A DNA stretch of 64,000 bases, from contig NZ_JOFV01000008.1 of NCBI RefSeq assembly GCF_000718325.1, forward strand, positions 186,001 through 250,000. The letters are read 5' to 3'. Source of the DNA: Oerskovia turbata (lineage in GTDB: Bacteria; Actinomycetota; Actinomycetes; Actinomycetales; Cellulomonadaceae). Under the pieces are notes generated by a model. It saw only the letters and a program-made list of their open reading frames with translations. It was not told the origin of the DNA and did not search any database. Below, in pieces: positions 18,511-28,347 of this stretch (position 1 is its first letter; each line of letters starts with the position of its first letter). A program made the translations under genes and the position numbers.

Positions 18511-19623
18511 GTGAGCGACTACTACGAGATCCTGGGCGTGCCCCGGGACGCGAGCCAGGACCAGATCAAGAAGGCCTACCGCAAGCTGGCCCGTGAGCTG
18601 CACCCTGACGTCGCGGGCGAAGCCGCCGAGGACAAGTTCAAGGACGTGTCCCGCGCCTACGAGGTGCTGTCCAGCCCGGACAAGCGCCAGCAGTACGACC
18701 TCGGCTCGGACCCGTCGGCCGCCGGAGGGGGCATGGGCGGAGGCTTCGGCTTCCAGGACATCTTCGAGACGTTCTTCGGGGGAGGCCAGGCGCAGTCGGG
18801 CCCCATCCCGCGCGCACGCCGCGGCCAGGACGCCCTGGTGCGTCTCGACATCGACCTCTCGGAAGCGACCTTCGGGGCGCGCCGCGAGCTCCAGGTCGAC
18901 ACCGCGGTGATCTGCGGCACGTGCTCCGGCTCGTGCTGCCGCCCCGGCACGTCGCCCCGCACGTGCGACGTGTGCAACGGCCGCGGCACGGTCCAGCGCG
19001 TGGCGCGTTCGTTCCTCGGCCAGGTCATGACGACCGCTCCCTGCGCCGCGTGCCAGGGCTTCGGCACCGTGATCCCCGAGCCGTGCGCCGAGTGCGCAGG
19101 CGAGGGTCGCGTGCGCAGCCGCCGCACCCTGACCGTCAACGTCCCCGCGGGCGTCGACACGGGTACCCGCATCAAGCTCACGTCGCAGGGCGAGGTCGGT
19201 CCTGCCGGCGGTCCCGCGGGTGACCTGTACGTCGAGATCCGCGAGCGCAACCACGAGGTCTTCGTGCGCCGCGGCGACGACCTGCACTGCACGCTCCAGG
19301 TGCCCATGACGGCCGCGGCCCTCGGGACGGTGCTGGAGCTCGAGACGCTCGACGGCCCGCAGGAGATCGACCTGCGCCCCGGGACCCAGCCCGGTCAGAT
19401 CGTCACGCTCAAGAACCTCGGCGTCGGCCACCTGCACACCGGTGGCCGCGGCGACCTCAACGTGCACGTCGAGGTCCAGGTCCCCACGGGCCTCGACGAG
19501 GAGCAGGAGGAGCTGCTGCGCTCGCTCGCGAAGGCTCGTGGCGAGGAGCGCCCGGACCCGCGCCTGTCCGCCGCGCACCCGGGAGTGTTCTCCCGCCTGC
19601 GCGACAAGCTCTCGGGGCGCTGA
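18511..19623 (+). CDS. dnaJ: Chaperone DnaJ (DnaJ2 type)
   Basis: Hsp40 co-chaperone that stimulates DnaK. The J domain carries ELHPDVAG (HPD intact), then a Gly/Phe region ([20 protein letters not shown]), four zinc motifs and the C-terminal substrate domains, 370 residues in all. Zinc motifs 2-4 are canonical ([24 protein letters not shown]). Motif 1 reads CGTCSGSCC where CXXCXGXG is expected, so a conserved Gly is Cys and an extra Cys follows. Both zinc-binding cysteines of the motif are kept. It is downstream of hrcA and three bases before rsmE. Confidence 0.96.
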   Translation: MSDYYEILGVPRDASQDQIKKAYRKLARELHPDVAGEAAEDKFKDVSRAYEVLSSPDKRQQYDLGSDPSAAGGGMGGGFGFQDIFETFFGGGQAQSGPIPRARRGQDALVRLDIDLSEATFGARRELQVDTAVICGTCSGSCCRPGTSPRTCDVCNGRGTVQRVARSFLGQVMTTAPCAACQGFGTVIPEPCAECAGEGRVRSRRTLTVNVPAGVDTGTRIKLTSQGEVGPAGGPAGDLYVEIRERNHEVFVRRGDDLHCTLQVPMTAAALGTVLELETLDGPQEIDLRPGTQPGQIVTLKNLGVGHLHTGGRGDLNVHVEVQVPTGLDEEQEELLRSLAKARGEERPDPRLSAAHPGVFSRLRDKLSGR

Positions 19624-19625
19624 GC

Positions 19626-20462
19626 GTGAGCGCGCCGGTCTTCCTCGCGGACGCGAGCAGCTCGTCGGACGGCGGGGCCGCGGGCGGTCTCGCGGGCTTC
19701 CCGGCGGGGTCGCTCTACGTGCTCGACGGCGCCGAGGGGCGCCACGCGGGCGTCGTTCAGCGGCGCGGGGTCGGGGAGGCGGTCGACGTCGTCGACGGCG
19801 AGGGCCTGCGCCTGCGCTGCACCATCGAAGGCGTCGAGCCCTCCGGGGTCCACCTGCGCGTCCGTGAGGTCGTCGAGGAGCCGGCCCCCGACGTCGTCGT
19901 GACGCTGGTCCAGGCCCTCGCGAAGGGTGACCGCGACGAGATGGCGATCGAGGCGGCGACCGAGGTCGGCGCAGACGCCGTGGTCCCGTGGCAGGCCGAG
20001 CGCTCGATCGTGGTGTGGCGCGGCGACCGCGCAGCCAAGTCGCGCGCGCGCTGGCTCGCGACCGTGCGCGCCGCGACCAAGCAGGCGCGGCGTGCCCGCC
20101 TTCCCCGGGTCGACCTCGCGATCGACACGCGGGGGCTCGTCGAGCGCACGCGCCAGGTCGTCGATGCGGGCGGCGCCGTGGTCGTGCTGCACGAGGAGGC
20201 AGTCGTCCCGCTCGCCGAGGTGGCCCTGCCCGTCCCCGCGTCGCAGGACGCGGCCGCGGCGGGACGAGCGCCCGAGGTGCTCGTCGTCGTCGGGCCGGAG
20301 GGCGGGATCTCCGAGCGTGAGGTCGAAGCACTGACCGGTGCCGGTGCACGCACCGCACGCCTGGGCCCGCACGTGCTGCGGACCTCGACGGCGGGCCCGG
20401 TCGCGATCGCGATGCTCGTCCAGCGGCTCGGCCGGTGGGGCGGGGCGGACGACGAGCGGTGA
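19626..20462 (+). CDS. rsmE: 16S rRNA (uracil-1498-N3)-methyltransferase
   Basis: SPOUT-class enzyme that methylates U1498 of 16S rRNA with SAM. The 278 residues show an N-terminal PUA-like domain (LDGAEGRHAGVVQRRGVGE) and the SPOUT knot near the C-terminus: VLVVVGPEGGISEREVEAL and LGPHVLRTSTAGPVAIAML. The GPEGG and LR(T/S)ETA-like motifs are those of RsmE; the acidic residue of the usual ETA is S here. GTG start three bases after dnaJ, so it is part of the hrcA-dnaJ transcript, a common arrangement. Confidence 0.95.
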   Translation: MSAPVFLADASSSSDGGAAGGLAGFPAGSLYVLDGAEGRHAGVVQRRGVGEAVDVVDGEGLRLRCTIEGVEPSGVHLRVREVVEEPAPDVVVTLVQALAKGDRDEMAIEAATEVGADAVVPWQAERSIVVWRGDRAAKSRARWLATVRAATKQARRARLPRVDLAIDTRGLVERTRQVVDAGGAVVVLHEEAVVPLAEVALPVPASQDAAAAGRAPEVLVVVGPEGGISEREVEALTGAGARTARLGPHVLRTSTAGPVAIAMLVQRLGRWGGADDER

Positions 20463-20520
20463 CCCCGGACCAGGTGCCGGCGCACGCCCCTCCTCCCGGG
20501 CCGAGCCGACGAGCCGGGGG

Positions 20521-20526
20521 TAGCCT
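20521..20526 (+). promoter_or_regulatory. -10 box (TAGCCT) for leaderless HIT gene
   Basis: TAGCCT is followed by six bases and the ATG of the HIT protein. No ribosome site is present. Confidence 0.5.
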
Positions 20527-20532
20527 GCCGTC

Positions 20533-20901
20533 ATGACCAGCAACGACACCTCGCGCCCGACCGACCCGGACTGCCTGTTCTGCAAGATCGTCGCCGGAGA
20601 GATCCCCGCGACGATCGTGGCGACCACCGACCAGGCCGTGGCGTTCAAGGACATCAACCCGCAGGCCCCGCTCCACGTGCTCGTGGTGCCCCGTGCGCAC
20701 CACGGCGACATCGCGCAGCTCGCGGCCGCGGACCCGGACCTCCTCGCGGGGGTCGTGGCCCTGGCCGACGAGGTCGCGAGCGAGCAGGCCGACGGACAGT
20801 TCAGGCTCATCTTCAACTCCGGGCCGCGCGCAGGGCAGAGCGTGTTCCACGTCCACGGGCACGTCATCGGCGGCACCGCGCTGGGGTGGAACCCGGCCTG
20901 A
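20533..20901 (+). CDS. HIT-family protein (HinT-like)
   Basis: Purine nucleoside phosphoramidase-type hydrolase of the histidine triad family, 122 residues. It opens DCLFCKIVAGEIPATIVATT and carries DINPQAPLHVLVVP. The triad motif HVHGHVIGG, preceded by GQSVF, holds the catalytic histidines. Length and motif match HinT. Cysteines near the N-terminus (CLFC) may bind zinc, as in several bacterial HITs. It sits between the hrcA operon and phoH, probably with its own leaderless promoter. Confidence 0.93.
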   Translation: MTSNDTSRPTDPDCLFCKIVAGEIPATIVATTDQAVAFKDINPQAPLHVLVVPRAHHGDIAQLAAADPDLLAGVVALADEVASEQADGQFRLIFNSGPRAGQSVFHVHGHVIGGTALGWNPA

Positions 20902-21043
20902 CCGCCGCACGCTCGTCCGCCTGGTCCTGCGGGCCGCCCGGTGCGGCCGGTATTCGCCCTGACCCGGGCGGGCGCGCTCGATATCATGGACGCACCACGA
21001 ACGACCAGACCTGCTGAAGGAGTGCCGCGGCGCAAGCCGGCTC

Positions 21044-22171
21044 ATGCCATCTTCGACACCACCCACACCGAACGGCCCGGCGGCCGCGCACCCCTCCGGG
21101 ACCAGGGTCGAGCACCGTGTCGTCGTGCCGCCCCACGTGCCGATGGTGGACCTGCTCGGCAGCGGTGACGTGGTCCTGCGAGCCATCGAGTCGGGGTTCC
21201 CTACGATCGACGTCCACGCCCGCGGCAACGAGATCGCGGTGACCGGCCCCGTCGGCGACGTCGCGCTCGCCTCCCGGCTGCTCGACGAGCTCGTCGAGGT
21301 CGTCGAGTCCGGCACCCGCCTCACGCCCGACGTCGTGACGCGCTCCGTCGCGATGCTCACCGCGGCGACCGCGACGCGCCCGGCCGAGGTCCTGACGTTC
21401 AACATCCTCTCGAGCCGTGGCCGGACGATCCGGCCCAAGACGGTCGGGCAGAAGCGCTACGTCGACGCGATCGACGCGAGCACCGTGACGTTCGGGATCG
21501 GCCCCGCCGGGACGGGCAAGACGTACCTCGCGATGGCCAAGGCCGTCCAGGCGCTCCAGGCCAAGCAGGTCAGCAGGATCGTGCTGACCCGCCCGGCCGT
21601 CGAGGCAGGGGAGCGGCTCGGGTTCCTGCCCGGCTCGCTCTCCGAGAAGATCGACCCGTACCTGCGTCCCCTGTACGACGCGCTGCACGACATGATCGAC
21701 CCCGAGTCGATCCCCAAGCTCATCGAGGCCGGGACCATCGAGGTCGCGCCGCTGGGGTACATGCGCGGCCGCACGCTGAACGACGCGTTCATCATCCTCG
21801 ACGAGGCGCAGAACACCTCGACCGAGCAGATGAAGATGTTCCTGACCCGACTCGGCTTCGGTTCCAAGATGGTCATCACGGGTGACGTGACGCAGGTCGA
21901 CCTGCCGGGTGGGACGCCGTCGGGCCTGCGGGTCATCGAGGACGTCCTGACCGGCGTCGACGACATCGAGTTCTGCCGCCTGACCTCCACGGACGTCGTG
22001 CGGCACCGCCTCGTGAGCGACATCATCGACGCGTACGCGCGCTGGGACGTGAGCACCGCGCGACCTGCGCGCGACGGCGGAGGCCACGCGCACGGTGCCG
22101 GGCGCGGCGGGGCCTCCCGCCGGGAGCGACCACGAGACACACGAGACCAACGAGAGCAAGGGGCACGCTGA
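21044..22171 (+). CDS. phoH: PhoH-like ATPase
   Basis: P-loop ATPase probably working in RNA metabolism together with YbeY. The 375 residues contain a KH-like N-terminal region ([20 protein letters not shown]), Walker [16 protein letters not shown] near residue 155, [17 protein letters not shown] and the Walker B segment [10 protein letters not shown]. The C-terminal tail is Gly/Arg/His-rich and may bind RNA. ATG at 21044; AAGGAG lies upstream but far from the start. The stop shares one base with the ybeY start, so the pair is translationally coupled. Confidence 0.94.
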   Translation: MPSSTPPTPNGPAAAHPSGTRVEHRVVVPPHVPMVDLLGSGDVVLRAIESGFPTIDVHARGNEIAVTGPVGDVALASRLLDELVEVVESGTRLTPDVVTRSVAMLTAATATRPAEVLTFNILSSRGRTIRPKTVGQKRYVDAIDASTVTFGIGPAGTGKTYLAMAKAVQALQAKQVSRIVLTRPAVEAGERLGFLPGSLSEKIDPYLRPLYDALHDMIDPESIPKLIEAGTIEVAPLGYMRGRTLNDAFIILDEAQNTSTEQMKMFLTRLGFGSKMVITGDVTQVDLPGGTPSGLRVIEDVLTGVDDIEFCRLTSTDVVRHRLVSDIIDAYARWDVSTARPARDGGGHAHGAGRGGASRRERPRDTRDQREQGAR

Positions 22172-22623
22172 TGAGCGTCGAGATCAACAACGAGTCCGGC
22201 TACGAGGTCGACGAGGCGGAGTTCGCGGCCCTCGCGCGCTACGTCCTGGACGCGATGCACGTCCACCCCCAGAGCGAGCTCGGCATCCGGTTCGTCGAGT
22301 CCGATGTCATGGCAGAGCTGCACGTGCGCTGGATGGACGAGCCCGGACCCACGGACGTCCTGTCGTTCCCCATGGACGAGCTGCGTCCCGGGCGCGACGG
22401 GGACGTGACGCCCGCGGGCGAGCTGGGCGACATCGTGCTGTGCCCCGAGGTCGCCGCGCAGCAGGCGGTCACGGCCGGCCACTCGACGGCCGAGGAGATG
22501 CTCCTGCTCACGACGCACGGCATCCTCCACCTGCTCGGCTACGACCACGCCGAGCCCGAGGAGGAGAAGGAGATGTTCGCGCTGCAGCGCAAGCTGCTCC
22601 TGACCTTCCTCGCCAGCCGATGA
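22171..22623 (+). CDS. ybeY: Endoribonuclease YbeY
   Basis: Single-strand endoribonuclease for 16S rRNA 3' maturation and ribosome quality control. The 150 residues carry the metal-binding motif [11 protein letters not shown] (His-X3-His-X5-His) near residue 115 and the upstream DVLSFPMDE. Starts by TGATG overlap with phoH and ends by ATGA overlap with the CBS-domain gene, so phoH-ybeY-corC-era is one tight operon. Confidence 0.96.
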
Positions 22624-24095
22624 CCGAGGTCCCCGTCGCGCTGCTGCTGGTCCTCGCGGTCGTCGCGGTCGTCCTCGCGGGGGCGCTCGGTGCGGGCGAG
22701 GCGGCGGTCATGCGTGTCACGCGTGCGGCGGTGGGCGAGGTGGCCGCAGAGGTCGAGGGAGCCGCGTCCGGCGCGCACGGCGGTGGGGCGGCCGGCCCGC
22801 TCCCGCCGCGCGTGGCCCGGGTGCGACGGGTCCAGGCGCTGACCGAGGACCCTCCCCGCACCGCGGCGTCGCTCGCGTTCGTGCGCGTGGTCGCCGAGAT
22901 GCTGGCGGCCGCCTGCGTGACGCTGCTCGTCCTGGCGTGGCTCGACGACTGGTGGCAGGCGCTGCTCGCAGCTCTGCTGTTCTCGGTCCTCGTCGCGCTG
23001 GGCTTCGCGCGGGTCGCGCCGCGTGCCCTGGGGCGTCAGCACCCGGTGCGGGTGCTCGTGGCCCTGTCGGGAGTCCTGAAGCCGGCGGTCGCCCTGACGG
23101 GCTGGCTGGTACGGGCCTCGGCCTCGCGGGACGAGGCCGACGGGCCGTACGAGCGCGAGCTGCGGGACATGGTCGATCGCGTCAACGAGTCCGAGATCAT
23201 CGAGGAGGAGGAGCGCGAGATGATCCGCTCCGTCTTCGAGCTCGGCGACACCCTCACGCGCGAGGTCATGGTGCCGCGCACCGACATGATCACGACCCCC
23301 GCGTCGACGCCCCTGTCGAAGGCGCTCGCCCTGTTCCTGCGATCGGGGTTCTCGCGGCTGCCGGTCACGGGGACGTCGGTCGACGACCTCGTGGGCGTCG
23401 TCTACTTCAAGGACGTCGTCAAGGTCGTGCACGCCTCGCCGGACGCGGCGTCGCGACGCGTCGAGGACGTCGCCCGTCCGGCGATCTTCGTGCCCGAGTC
23501 GAAGCCGGTCGACGACCTCCTGCGCGAGATGCAGGCCTCGGCGTCGCACATCGCGATGGTGGTCGACGAGTACGGGGGAGTCGCGGGTCTCGTGACGATC
23601 GAGGACGCGCTCGAGGAGATCGTCGGGGAGCTGACCGACGAGCACGACCGGACCGGTCCCGAGGTCGAGGACCTGGGGGACGGGACCTTCAGGGTGCCCG
23701 CTCGCCTTCCCCTCGACGAGCTCGGAGAGCTCTTCGGCCGCGACATCGAGGACGACGACGTCGACACCGTCGGGGGCCTGCTGTCCAAGGCGCTCGGCAA
23801 GGTCCCGCTGCCCGGGTCGACCGCCGAGGCTCAGGGCGTGCACATGACGGGTGAACGGGTCGAGGGGCGCCGCAAGCAGCTCTCGACCGTGCTCGTGTGC
23901 GCCGCCGTCGCCGACCGTGAGGACCGGGACGAGCCGGCGGCGTCGTCGAGCACCGAGATGAGCGAACGCACCGACCCGCGCGAGCGCGGCCACCGAGACC
24001 ACCAGAAGCCCCCCGAGCGCGCGGAGCGTGCCGGGCGGACCAGTGACACCCCGCGTCGCGCGGGAGAGTCGAACGAGAGAGAAGCACACCGGTGA
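22620..24095 (+). CDS. CNNM/CorC-type hemolysin family transporter
   Basis: Membrane protein of the CNNM/CorC family, linked to magnesium or cobalt efflux. Order: a CNNM (DUF21) transmembrane region over residues 1-170, a tandem CBS pair ([20 protein letters not shown], and [20 protein letters not shown]), and the CorC/HlyC domain to about residue 425. The last 65 residues are a charged, disordered tail rich in Arg and Glu, beyond the usual end. ATG at 22620 overlaps the ybeY stop. A much longer ORF in this frame begins inside phoH and is not the gene. The stop overlaps the era start. Confidence 0.92.
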   Translation: MTEVPVALLLVLAVVAVVLAGALGAGEAAVMRVTRAAVGEVAAEVEGAASGAHGGGAAGPLPPRVARVRRVQALTEDPPRTAASLAFVRVVAEMLAAACVTLLVLAWLDDWWQALLAALLFSVLVALGFARVAPRALGRQHPVRVLVALSGVLKPAVALTGWLVRASASRDEADGPYERELRDMVDRVNESEIIEEEEREMIRSVFELGDTLTREVMVPRTDMITTPASTPLSKALALFLRSGFSRLPVTGTSVDDLVGVVYFKDVVKVVHASPDAASRRVEDVARPAIFVPESKPVDDLLREMQASASHIAMVVDEYGGVAGLVTIEDALEEIVGELTDEHDRTGPEVEDLGDGTFRVPARLPLDELGELFGRDIEDDDVDTVGGLLSKALGKVPLPGSTAEAQGVHMTGERVEGRRKQLSTVLVCAAVADREDRDEPAASSSTEMSERTDPRERGHRDHQKPPERAERAGRTSDTPRRAGESNEREAHR

Positions 24096-25039
24096 CCCAG
24101 AACGACCACGCAGCAGCAGAGCACAAGGCAGGCTTCGCGTGCTTCGTCGGACGGCCCAACGCGGGCAAGTCCACGCTCACGAACGCCCTGGTCGGGCAGA
24201 AGGTCGCGATCACGTCCGGGCGGCCGCAGACGACCCGCCACACGATCCGTGGCATCGTGCACCGGCCCGACGCACAGCTCATCCTCGTCGACACGCCCGG
24301 GCTCCACCGTCCGCGCACGCTCCTCGGCGAGCGGCTCAACGACCTGGTCCGAGAGACCCTCGCGCAGGTCGACGTCATCGCGTTCTGCCTCCCCGCGGAC
24401 CAGAAGGTGGGCCCGGGGGACAAGTACATCGCGGCCCAGCTCGCGGACCTGATGAAGGGCCGGCGGCCGACCCCGGTCGTCGCGGTCGTGACCAAGGCCG
24501 ACCTGGTGGACCGGGAGACCCTGACGAAGCACCTTCTCGCGGTGGACCAGCTCGGCGAGTGGCAGGACATCGTGCCGGTCTCGGCCAAGGACGGCTTCCA
24601 GGTCGAGACCCTGGAGGAGGTGCTGATCAAGCACCTGCCGCCGGGCCCCGAGCTGTACCCCGGTGGCGAGCTGACCGACGAGCCCGAGGCCGTGATGGTC
24701 GCCGAGCTCGTCCGTGAGGCGGCCCTGGAGGGTGTGCGTGACGAGCTGCCGCACAGCCTGGCCGTGGTCGTCGACGAGATCGTGCCGCGCGAGGGGTCCG
24801 GCAACCCGGAGACCGGCCGGCCGCCGCTCCTGGACGTGCGCGTCAACCTCTTCGTGGAGCGCGACAGCCAGAAGGCGATCATCATCGGCCGCGGAGGCTC
24901 ACGCCTTCGCCATGTCGGGACAGAGGCCCGCAAGGGCATCGAGGCGCTGCTCGGCGCGCGCGTGTACCTCGACCTGCACGTCAAGGTCGCCAAGGACTGG
25001 CAGCGCGACCCCAAGCAGCTGCGCCGGCTCGGGTTCTAG
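24092..25039 (+). CDS. era: GTPase Era
   Basis: Ribosome-assembly GTPase that binds the 3' end of 16S rRNA. G1 GRPNAGKSTL, G2 region TTRHTIRG, G3 DTPGLH, G4 TKAD and G5 VSAK are present. The C-terminal KH domain has RVNLFVERDSQKAIIIGRGG and ends KQLRRLGF. At 315 residues it is full length. GTG overlaps the preceding stop by four bases (GTGA). Last gene of the phoH-ybeY-corC-era operon; functionally it joins YbeY, which acts at the same end of 16S rRNA. Confidence 0.97.
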   Translation: MTQNDHAAAEHKAGFACFVGRPNAGKSTLTNALVGQKVAITSGRPQTTRHTIRGIVHRPDAQLILVDTPGLHRPRTLLGERLNDLVRETLAQVDVIAFCLPADQKVGPGDKYIAAQLADLMKGRRPTPVVAVVTKADLVDRETLTKHLLAVDQLGEWQDIVPVSAKDGFQVETLEEVLIKHLPPGPELYPGGELTDEPEAVMVAELVREAALEGVRDELPHSLAVVVDEIVPREGSGNPETGRPPLLDVRVNLFVERDSQKAIIIGRGGSRLRHVGTEARKGIEALLGARVYLDLHVKVAKDWQRDPKQLRRLGF

Positions 25040-25078
25040 GGTGTACCCCCGCCCGACGTCGGGCCATCCCCAGGGTGG

Positions 25079-26653
25079 GTGGCCTCGTTCGCGAGAGACG
25101 ATGCCGTCGTGATCTTCCGTACCGCGGCGACGAGCGCCGCTCTCGCGATCGGCCTGGCCCTCGTGGGGGCCGTCACCGGACCCCAGTGGTCGCCCGTGCC
25201 GGTCACCGAACATCTCGAACCCACGACGTCGGACACGACGATCGGCGGGCAGGGGCCCGACGTCCAGCCCGTGGGGACCTACGAGGTCACGGAGACCCCG
25301 GTCGTCATCCGGCTCGACGGGACGAGCGTCGACGGGATCGTGCGCGAGCCGGTCGACGCCCCCGAGGGGCGCCCCGGCGTGGTGTTCGTCCATGGTGCGG
25401 GGACGGGGGCGGCGGACGAGGCGTTCGTCGAGGTCGCGACCGAGATGGCGAGCGCCGGCGTCGTGACCCTCGTGCCCTCCAAGCGGCTCGACACGTACAC
25501 GACGCGGCACCGCGACTACGTCGACATGGCGTCGGACTACCAGCACTCGGTGGAGCTCCTGCGGACCCGGCCCGCGGTGGACCCCGGCCGGGTGGGGCTG
25601 TACGCCGAGTCGGAGGGCACGTGGATCGCGCCGGTCCTGGTGGACCAGGACCCGGACGTCTCGTTCCTCGTCATGGTCTCGGCGCCCGTCGTGCCGCCAC
25701 GGCAGCAGGCGGGCTTCGCCGTCGACTCCTACCTGCGCAACACGGGGGTGCCGCAGGGCGTCTTCCGGGCGATCCCGCGGGCCGTGGGCATGGAGATGCC
25801 GGGGGGAGGGTTCGAGTACGCCGACTTCGACGTCACGCCCTATCTCGCGCGCCTCGACGTCCCGACCCTCGTGGTCTACGGCACGGCCGACCCGTCGATG
25901 CCGATCGAGCAGGGTGCGCTGCGCATCATCGCGGAGGCCGGTGCGAACGGGAACCACGACGTGACGGTGCGCTACTACGAGGGTGCGAACCACGGCATCA
26001 AGATCGACGACGTCCTCGTGCCGGAGTTCGCGCGCGACGTCTCGGCGTGGGTCCAGGGGCTCATGGGTACGGCGGACGCCGCCCCGACCGTGGCCGGGGG
26101 GCAGCCGAACCAGCTCTATCTCGCCTCGGCCGTGCCCAACCCGCGGTGGTACGGGAACGGTGACATCGTCATCGGTTTCGTGATCGTGGGTGGTGCGCTC
26201 CTCGTGGTCGGTCCGCTCGTGTGGCTCGTGACGGGCGTGGCGCGCAGGCTGCACCGCACGCCGCGCCCGGCGGGACGGCTCGCCGGGGGTCTTCGGTGGC
26301 CGCTCGTGGGCCTCGCGGTCGGGTCCGTCGCGACCATGGTGGGCCTCGTCGTGTACCTGGTCTCGGTCGCGAGGCTCGCGCTCGACTACCAGACGGACGC
26401 GTGGGTGGTCCAGGGCGGATGGGTCGCGGTGCGCCTGCTGGGCCTGGCGACCGTCGTCGCGGCCGCGTTCCTCCTCAACCGCCTGTCGGACCTGCGGACG
26501 GCGCGCAAGGCGGTCGACGCCTCGGGCGGGGGCGTCGTGGTGCGCCCGGCGACCGGTGTCGGCGCCCGCACGACGCTGTGGGCGACCGTCGCGGGGTCGA
26601 CGATCCTGCTCGTGACGCTCGCGTACTGGGGCGTGTACCAGCTCGGCATCTGA
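25079..26653 (+). CDS. Alpha/beta hydrolase with C-terminal membrane domain
   Basis: Predicted extracytoplasmic serine hydrolase anchored at both ends. An N-terminal helix (ALAIGLALVGAVTG) acts as signal anchor. The hydrolase core has the oxyanion segment FVHGAGTG, a nucleophile elbow GLYAESEGTW near residue 175, an Asp in VVYGTADPSMP near 267 and a His in GANHGI near 302. The elbow has Ala in place of the first Gly of GXSXG. From about residue 360 come four membrane segments, an uncommon addition. Substrate unknown. The start is GTG 25079 or GTG 25109; the second begins just before the anchor. Forty bases after era. Confidence 0.8.
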   Translation: MASFARDDAVVIFRTAATSAALAIGLALVGAVTGPQWSPVPVTEHLEPTTSDTTIGGQGPDVQPVGTYEVTETPVVIRLDGTSVDGIVREPVDAPEGRPGVVFVHGAGTGAADEAFVEVATEMASAGVVTLVPSKRLDTYTTRHRDYVDMASDYQHSVELLRTRPAVDPGRVGLYAESEGTWIAPVLVDQDPDVSFLVMVSAPVVPPRQQAGFAVDSYLRNTGVPQGVFRAIPRAVGMEMPGGGFEYADFDVTPYLARLDVPTLVVYGTADPSMPIEQGALRIIAEAGANGNHDVTVRYYEGANHGIKIDDVLVPEFARDVSAWVQGLMGTADAAPTVAGGQPNQLYLASAVPNPRWYGNGDIVIGFVIVGGALLVVGPLVWLVTGVARRLHRTPRPAGRLAGGLRWPLVGLAVGSVATMVGLVVYLVSVARLALDYQTDAWVVQGGWVAVRLLGLATVVAAAFLLNRLSDLRTARKAVDASGGGVVVRPATGVGARTTLWATVAGSTILLVTLAYWGVYQLGI

Positions 26654-26664
26654 CGCCCGCCGTC

Positions 26665-26670
26665 TAGGGT
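26665..26670 (+). promoter_or_regulatory. -10 box (TAGGGT) for leaderless propeller gene 1
   Basis: TAGGGT is followed by six bases and the ATG at 26677. No ribosome site is present. Confidence 0.55.
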
Positions 26671-26676
26671 CGTCCC

Positions 26677-28260
26677 ATGGGACGACGTTCGCGGGACTCA
26701 GCGGCTTCGCGCGTGCGCGTCCTCGCGATCGAGGAGGTCGACGACCTGGAGGAGCCGGGGCCGTCCGGCCCGCCGGTCCGTCGTGAGGTGCCCGACGGCG
26801 GAGCGTACGCCCGGCGGTCGGCCGACGGTCTGGCGCCGCAGGGCTCGGCAGGTGACGCGCCGCCCACGGAGGAGCCGCTCGTGCGTCGACCGTGGTCGAA
26901 CCGGACTCGTCTCCTCGTGGGGACCGGCCTCGCGGTCGTCGTCCTCCTCGTCGTCGGCTTCGTCCGTGGCTCGATGAACGAGTCCGCGCGCCTCGAACGG
27001 GTCGTCGTCGCAGGGGGCGTCAGGCCGCTGGGTCCGGACGCGAGCGTGCTGTGGAGAATTGAACCGGGCGCGGTCGGATCGGATGCGTCGGTGACGCCAT
27101 GGTCCCCGCCCGTCGTGGTCGACGGGACCATCGTGGTGGCGGGTCCCGACGTGACGGGTTTCGACCCGGTGACGGGCGAGGAGCTGTGGCGCGCCTCGTC
27201 GTCGTTCGGGTCGGTGGCCCCGGGGACGAGGCGGACGGAGTGCGCGGGCAGCGGTCAGTGGCCGAGCATGACGGGGCCTTTGATCTGTACGACGTTCGTG
27301 CTCCGACAGACCTCGCTCTTCAGCGAGACGGCCTTCGAGGAACATCTCGTGGGCCTCGAGGTGCTGGACACGACGACCGGTGACGTCACGTCGTCCCACG
27401 TGTTCGGAGAGGGGACCTTGGGGGCCGAGGTCTTCGCGGACGGGCTGGTCACGGTGCGGTGGGGGAAGGGCGACCAGGTCGTGGTGGACCTGCAGGACCT
27501 GGCCACGGGGGAGCCGCGCTGGTCGAGGGAGGTCGCGGCGGTCCGTGACCAGGACGGCGAGCACGGCGACCACGTGGGGTTGTGGGGAACCGGGGACCTG
27601 CTCTTGCTGGACGGCGCGGGTGTCAGCACGACGCTCGATGCCGAGGGAGACGTGCAGCCGGAGGGCGTGCGCGACTCGTGGACCACGGTGCTGGGGGACG
27701 GCCGGTCGGTCGTCCACCGGCTCGACGGCACGTCGTCCGTCCTCGACCCCGACGGGAACGAGGCCTTCGTCGCTCAGGGACGGGTCCAGGAGTTCGGAGC
27801 GACGGACGGCACGCCGGCAGGCGCCCTCCTCGTGGCCGCCGGTGGAGGAGTCATGGACAGCTCCGGTGCGATCGACGCGCCGCGGCTGGCGGCGCTCGAC
27901 GCGGAGACCGGTCGGATCCTGTGGGAGAGCGAGGGGAGGCTCGACGCCCCGCTCGCCCGGGTGGGTGACGTCGGCATCCTGTCGGACGCCGGTCGCCTGC
28001 GAGCGGTCGACCTGCGGTCGGGAGCCCAGCTCTGGGAGGCCCCCGGCGTACGGAGCTTCGCCTCGGCACACACGGACGGCACGGACCTGTACCTCGTCGA
28101 GAGCAGCCCGACGGGTGGGATGCGACTCACGGCGATCGCCGTGGGCTCCGGGCACGAGGTGTGGGTGAAGGACTTCGCGGACTCCGTGGTCTGGGCGGCC
28201 GGCGTCGACGGGACGCTCGTCGTCGGGACCTCCGACGGCGACGTGCTCGGCATCGGCTGA
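26677..28260 (+). CDS. Membrane-anchored PQQ-like beta-propeller protein, paralogue 1
   Basis: Function unknown. A cytosolic N-terminus of about 75 residues (opening MGRRSRDSAASRVRVLAIEE) precedes one membrane helix (LLVGTGLAVVVLLVVGF). An extracytoplasmic domain with PQQ-like blades follows: FDPVTGEELWRASSSF, AALDAETGRILWESEGR, AVDLRSGAQLWEAPG and ending GTLVVGTSDGDVLGIG. These W-docking repeats resemble BamB-type and quinoprotein propellers, but no PQQ-ligand set or dehydrogenase residues are evident, so a binding or scaffold role is more likely. The next gene is a diverged paralogue with the same plan, a tandem duplication. Confidence 0.8.
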   Translation: MGRRSRDSAASRVRVLAIEEVDDLEEPGPSGPPVRREVPDGGAYARRSADGLAPQGSAGDAPPTEEPLVRRPWSNRTRLLVGTGLAVVVLLVVGFVRGSMNESARLERVVVAGGVRPLGPDASVLWRIEPGAVGSDASVTPWSPPVVVDGTIVVAGPDVTGFDPVTGEELWRASSSFGSVAPGTRRTECAGSGQWPSMTGPLICTTFVLRQTSLFSETAFEEHLVGLEVLDTTTGDVTSSHVFGEGTLGAEVFADGLVTVRWGKGDQVVVDLQDLATGEPRWSREVAAVRDQDGEHGDHVGLWGTGDLLLLDGAGVSTTLDAEGDVQPEGVRDSWTTVLGDGRSVVHRLDGTSSVLDPDGNEAFVAQGRVQEFGATDGTPAGALLVAAGGGVMDSSGAIDAPRLAALDAETGRILWESEGRLDAPLARVGDVGILSDAGRLRAVDLRSGAQLWEAPGVRSFASAHTDGTDLYLVESSPTGGMRLTAIAVGSGHEVWVKDFADSVVWAAGVDGTLVVGTSDGDVLGIG

Positions 28261-28335
28261 CCGGTCCCGTCGTCCTGTGCGGCCCACCCCGTGTTCTGAG
28301 GCGCCTCCCGCCCCGCCCGGTCGGCGCATCGGGAC

Positions 28336-28341
28336 TACCGT
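28336..28341 (+). promoter_or_regulatory. -10 box (TACCGT) for leaderless propeller gene 2
   Basis: TACCGT is followed by six bases and the GTG at 28348. The two paralogous propeller genes thus appear to have separate promoters of the same design. Confidence 0.5.
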
Positions 28342-28347
28342 GGAGAC

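Noticed and set aside
17917..21438. Minus-strand frame of 1173 codons opposite hrcA, dnaJ, rsmE, HIT and phoH
   Set aside because: It spans five well-supported genes on the other strand and reads as low-complexity Arg/Ala sequence.
22095..22619. Upstream extension of the CorC-like reading frame
   Set aside because: It overlaps ybeY and phoH, is Arg/Gly-rich, and the ATGA overlap at 22620 gives a normal start.
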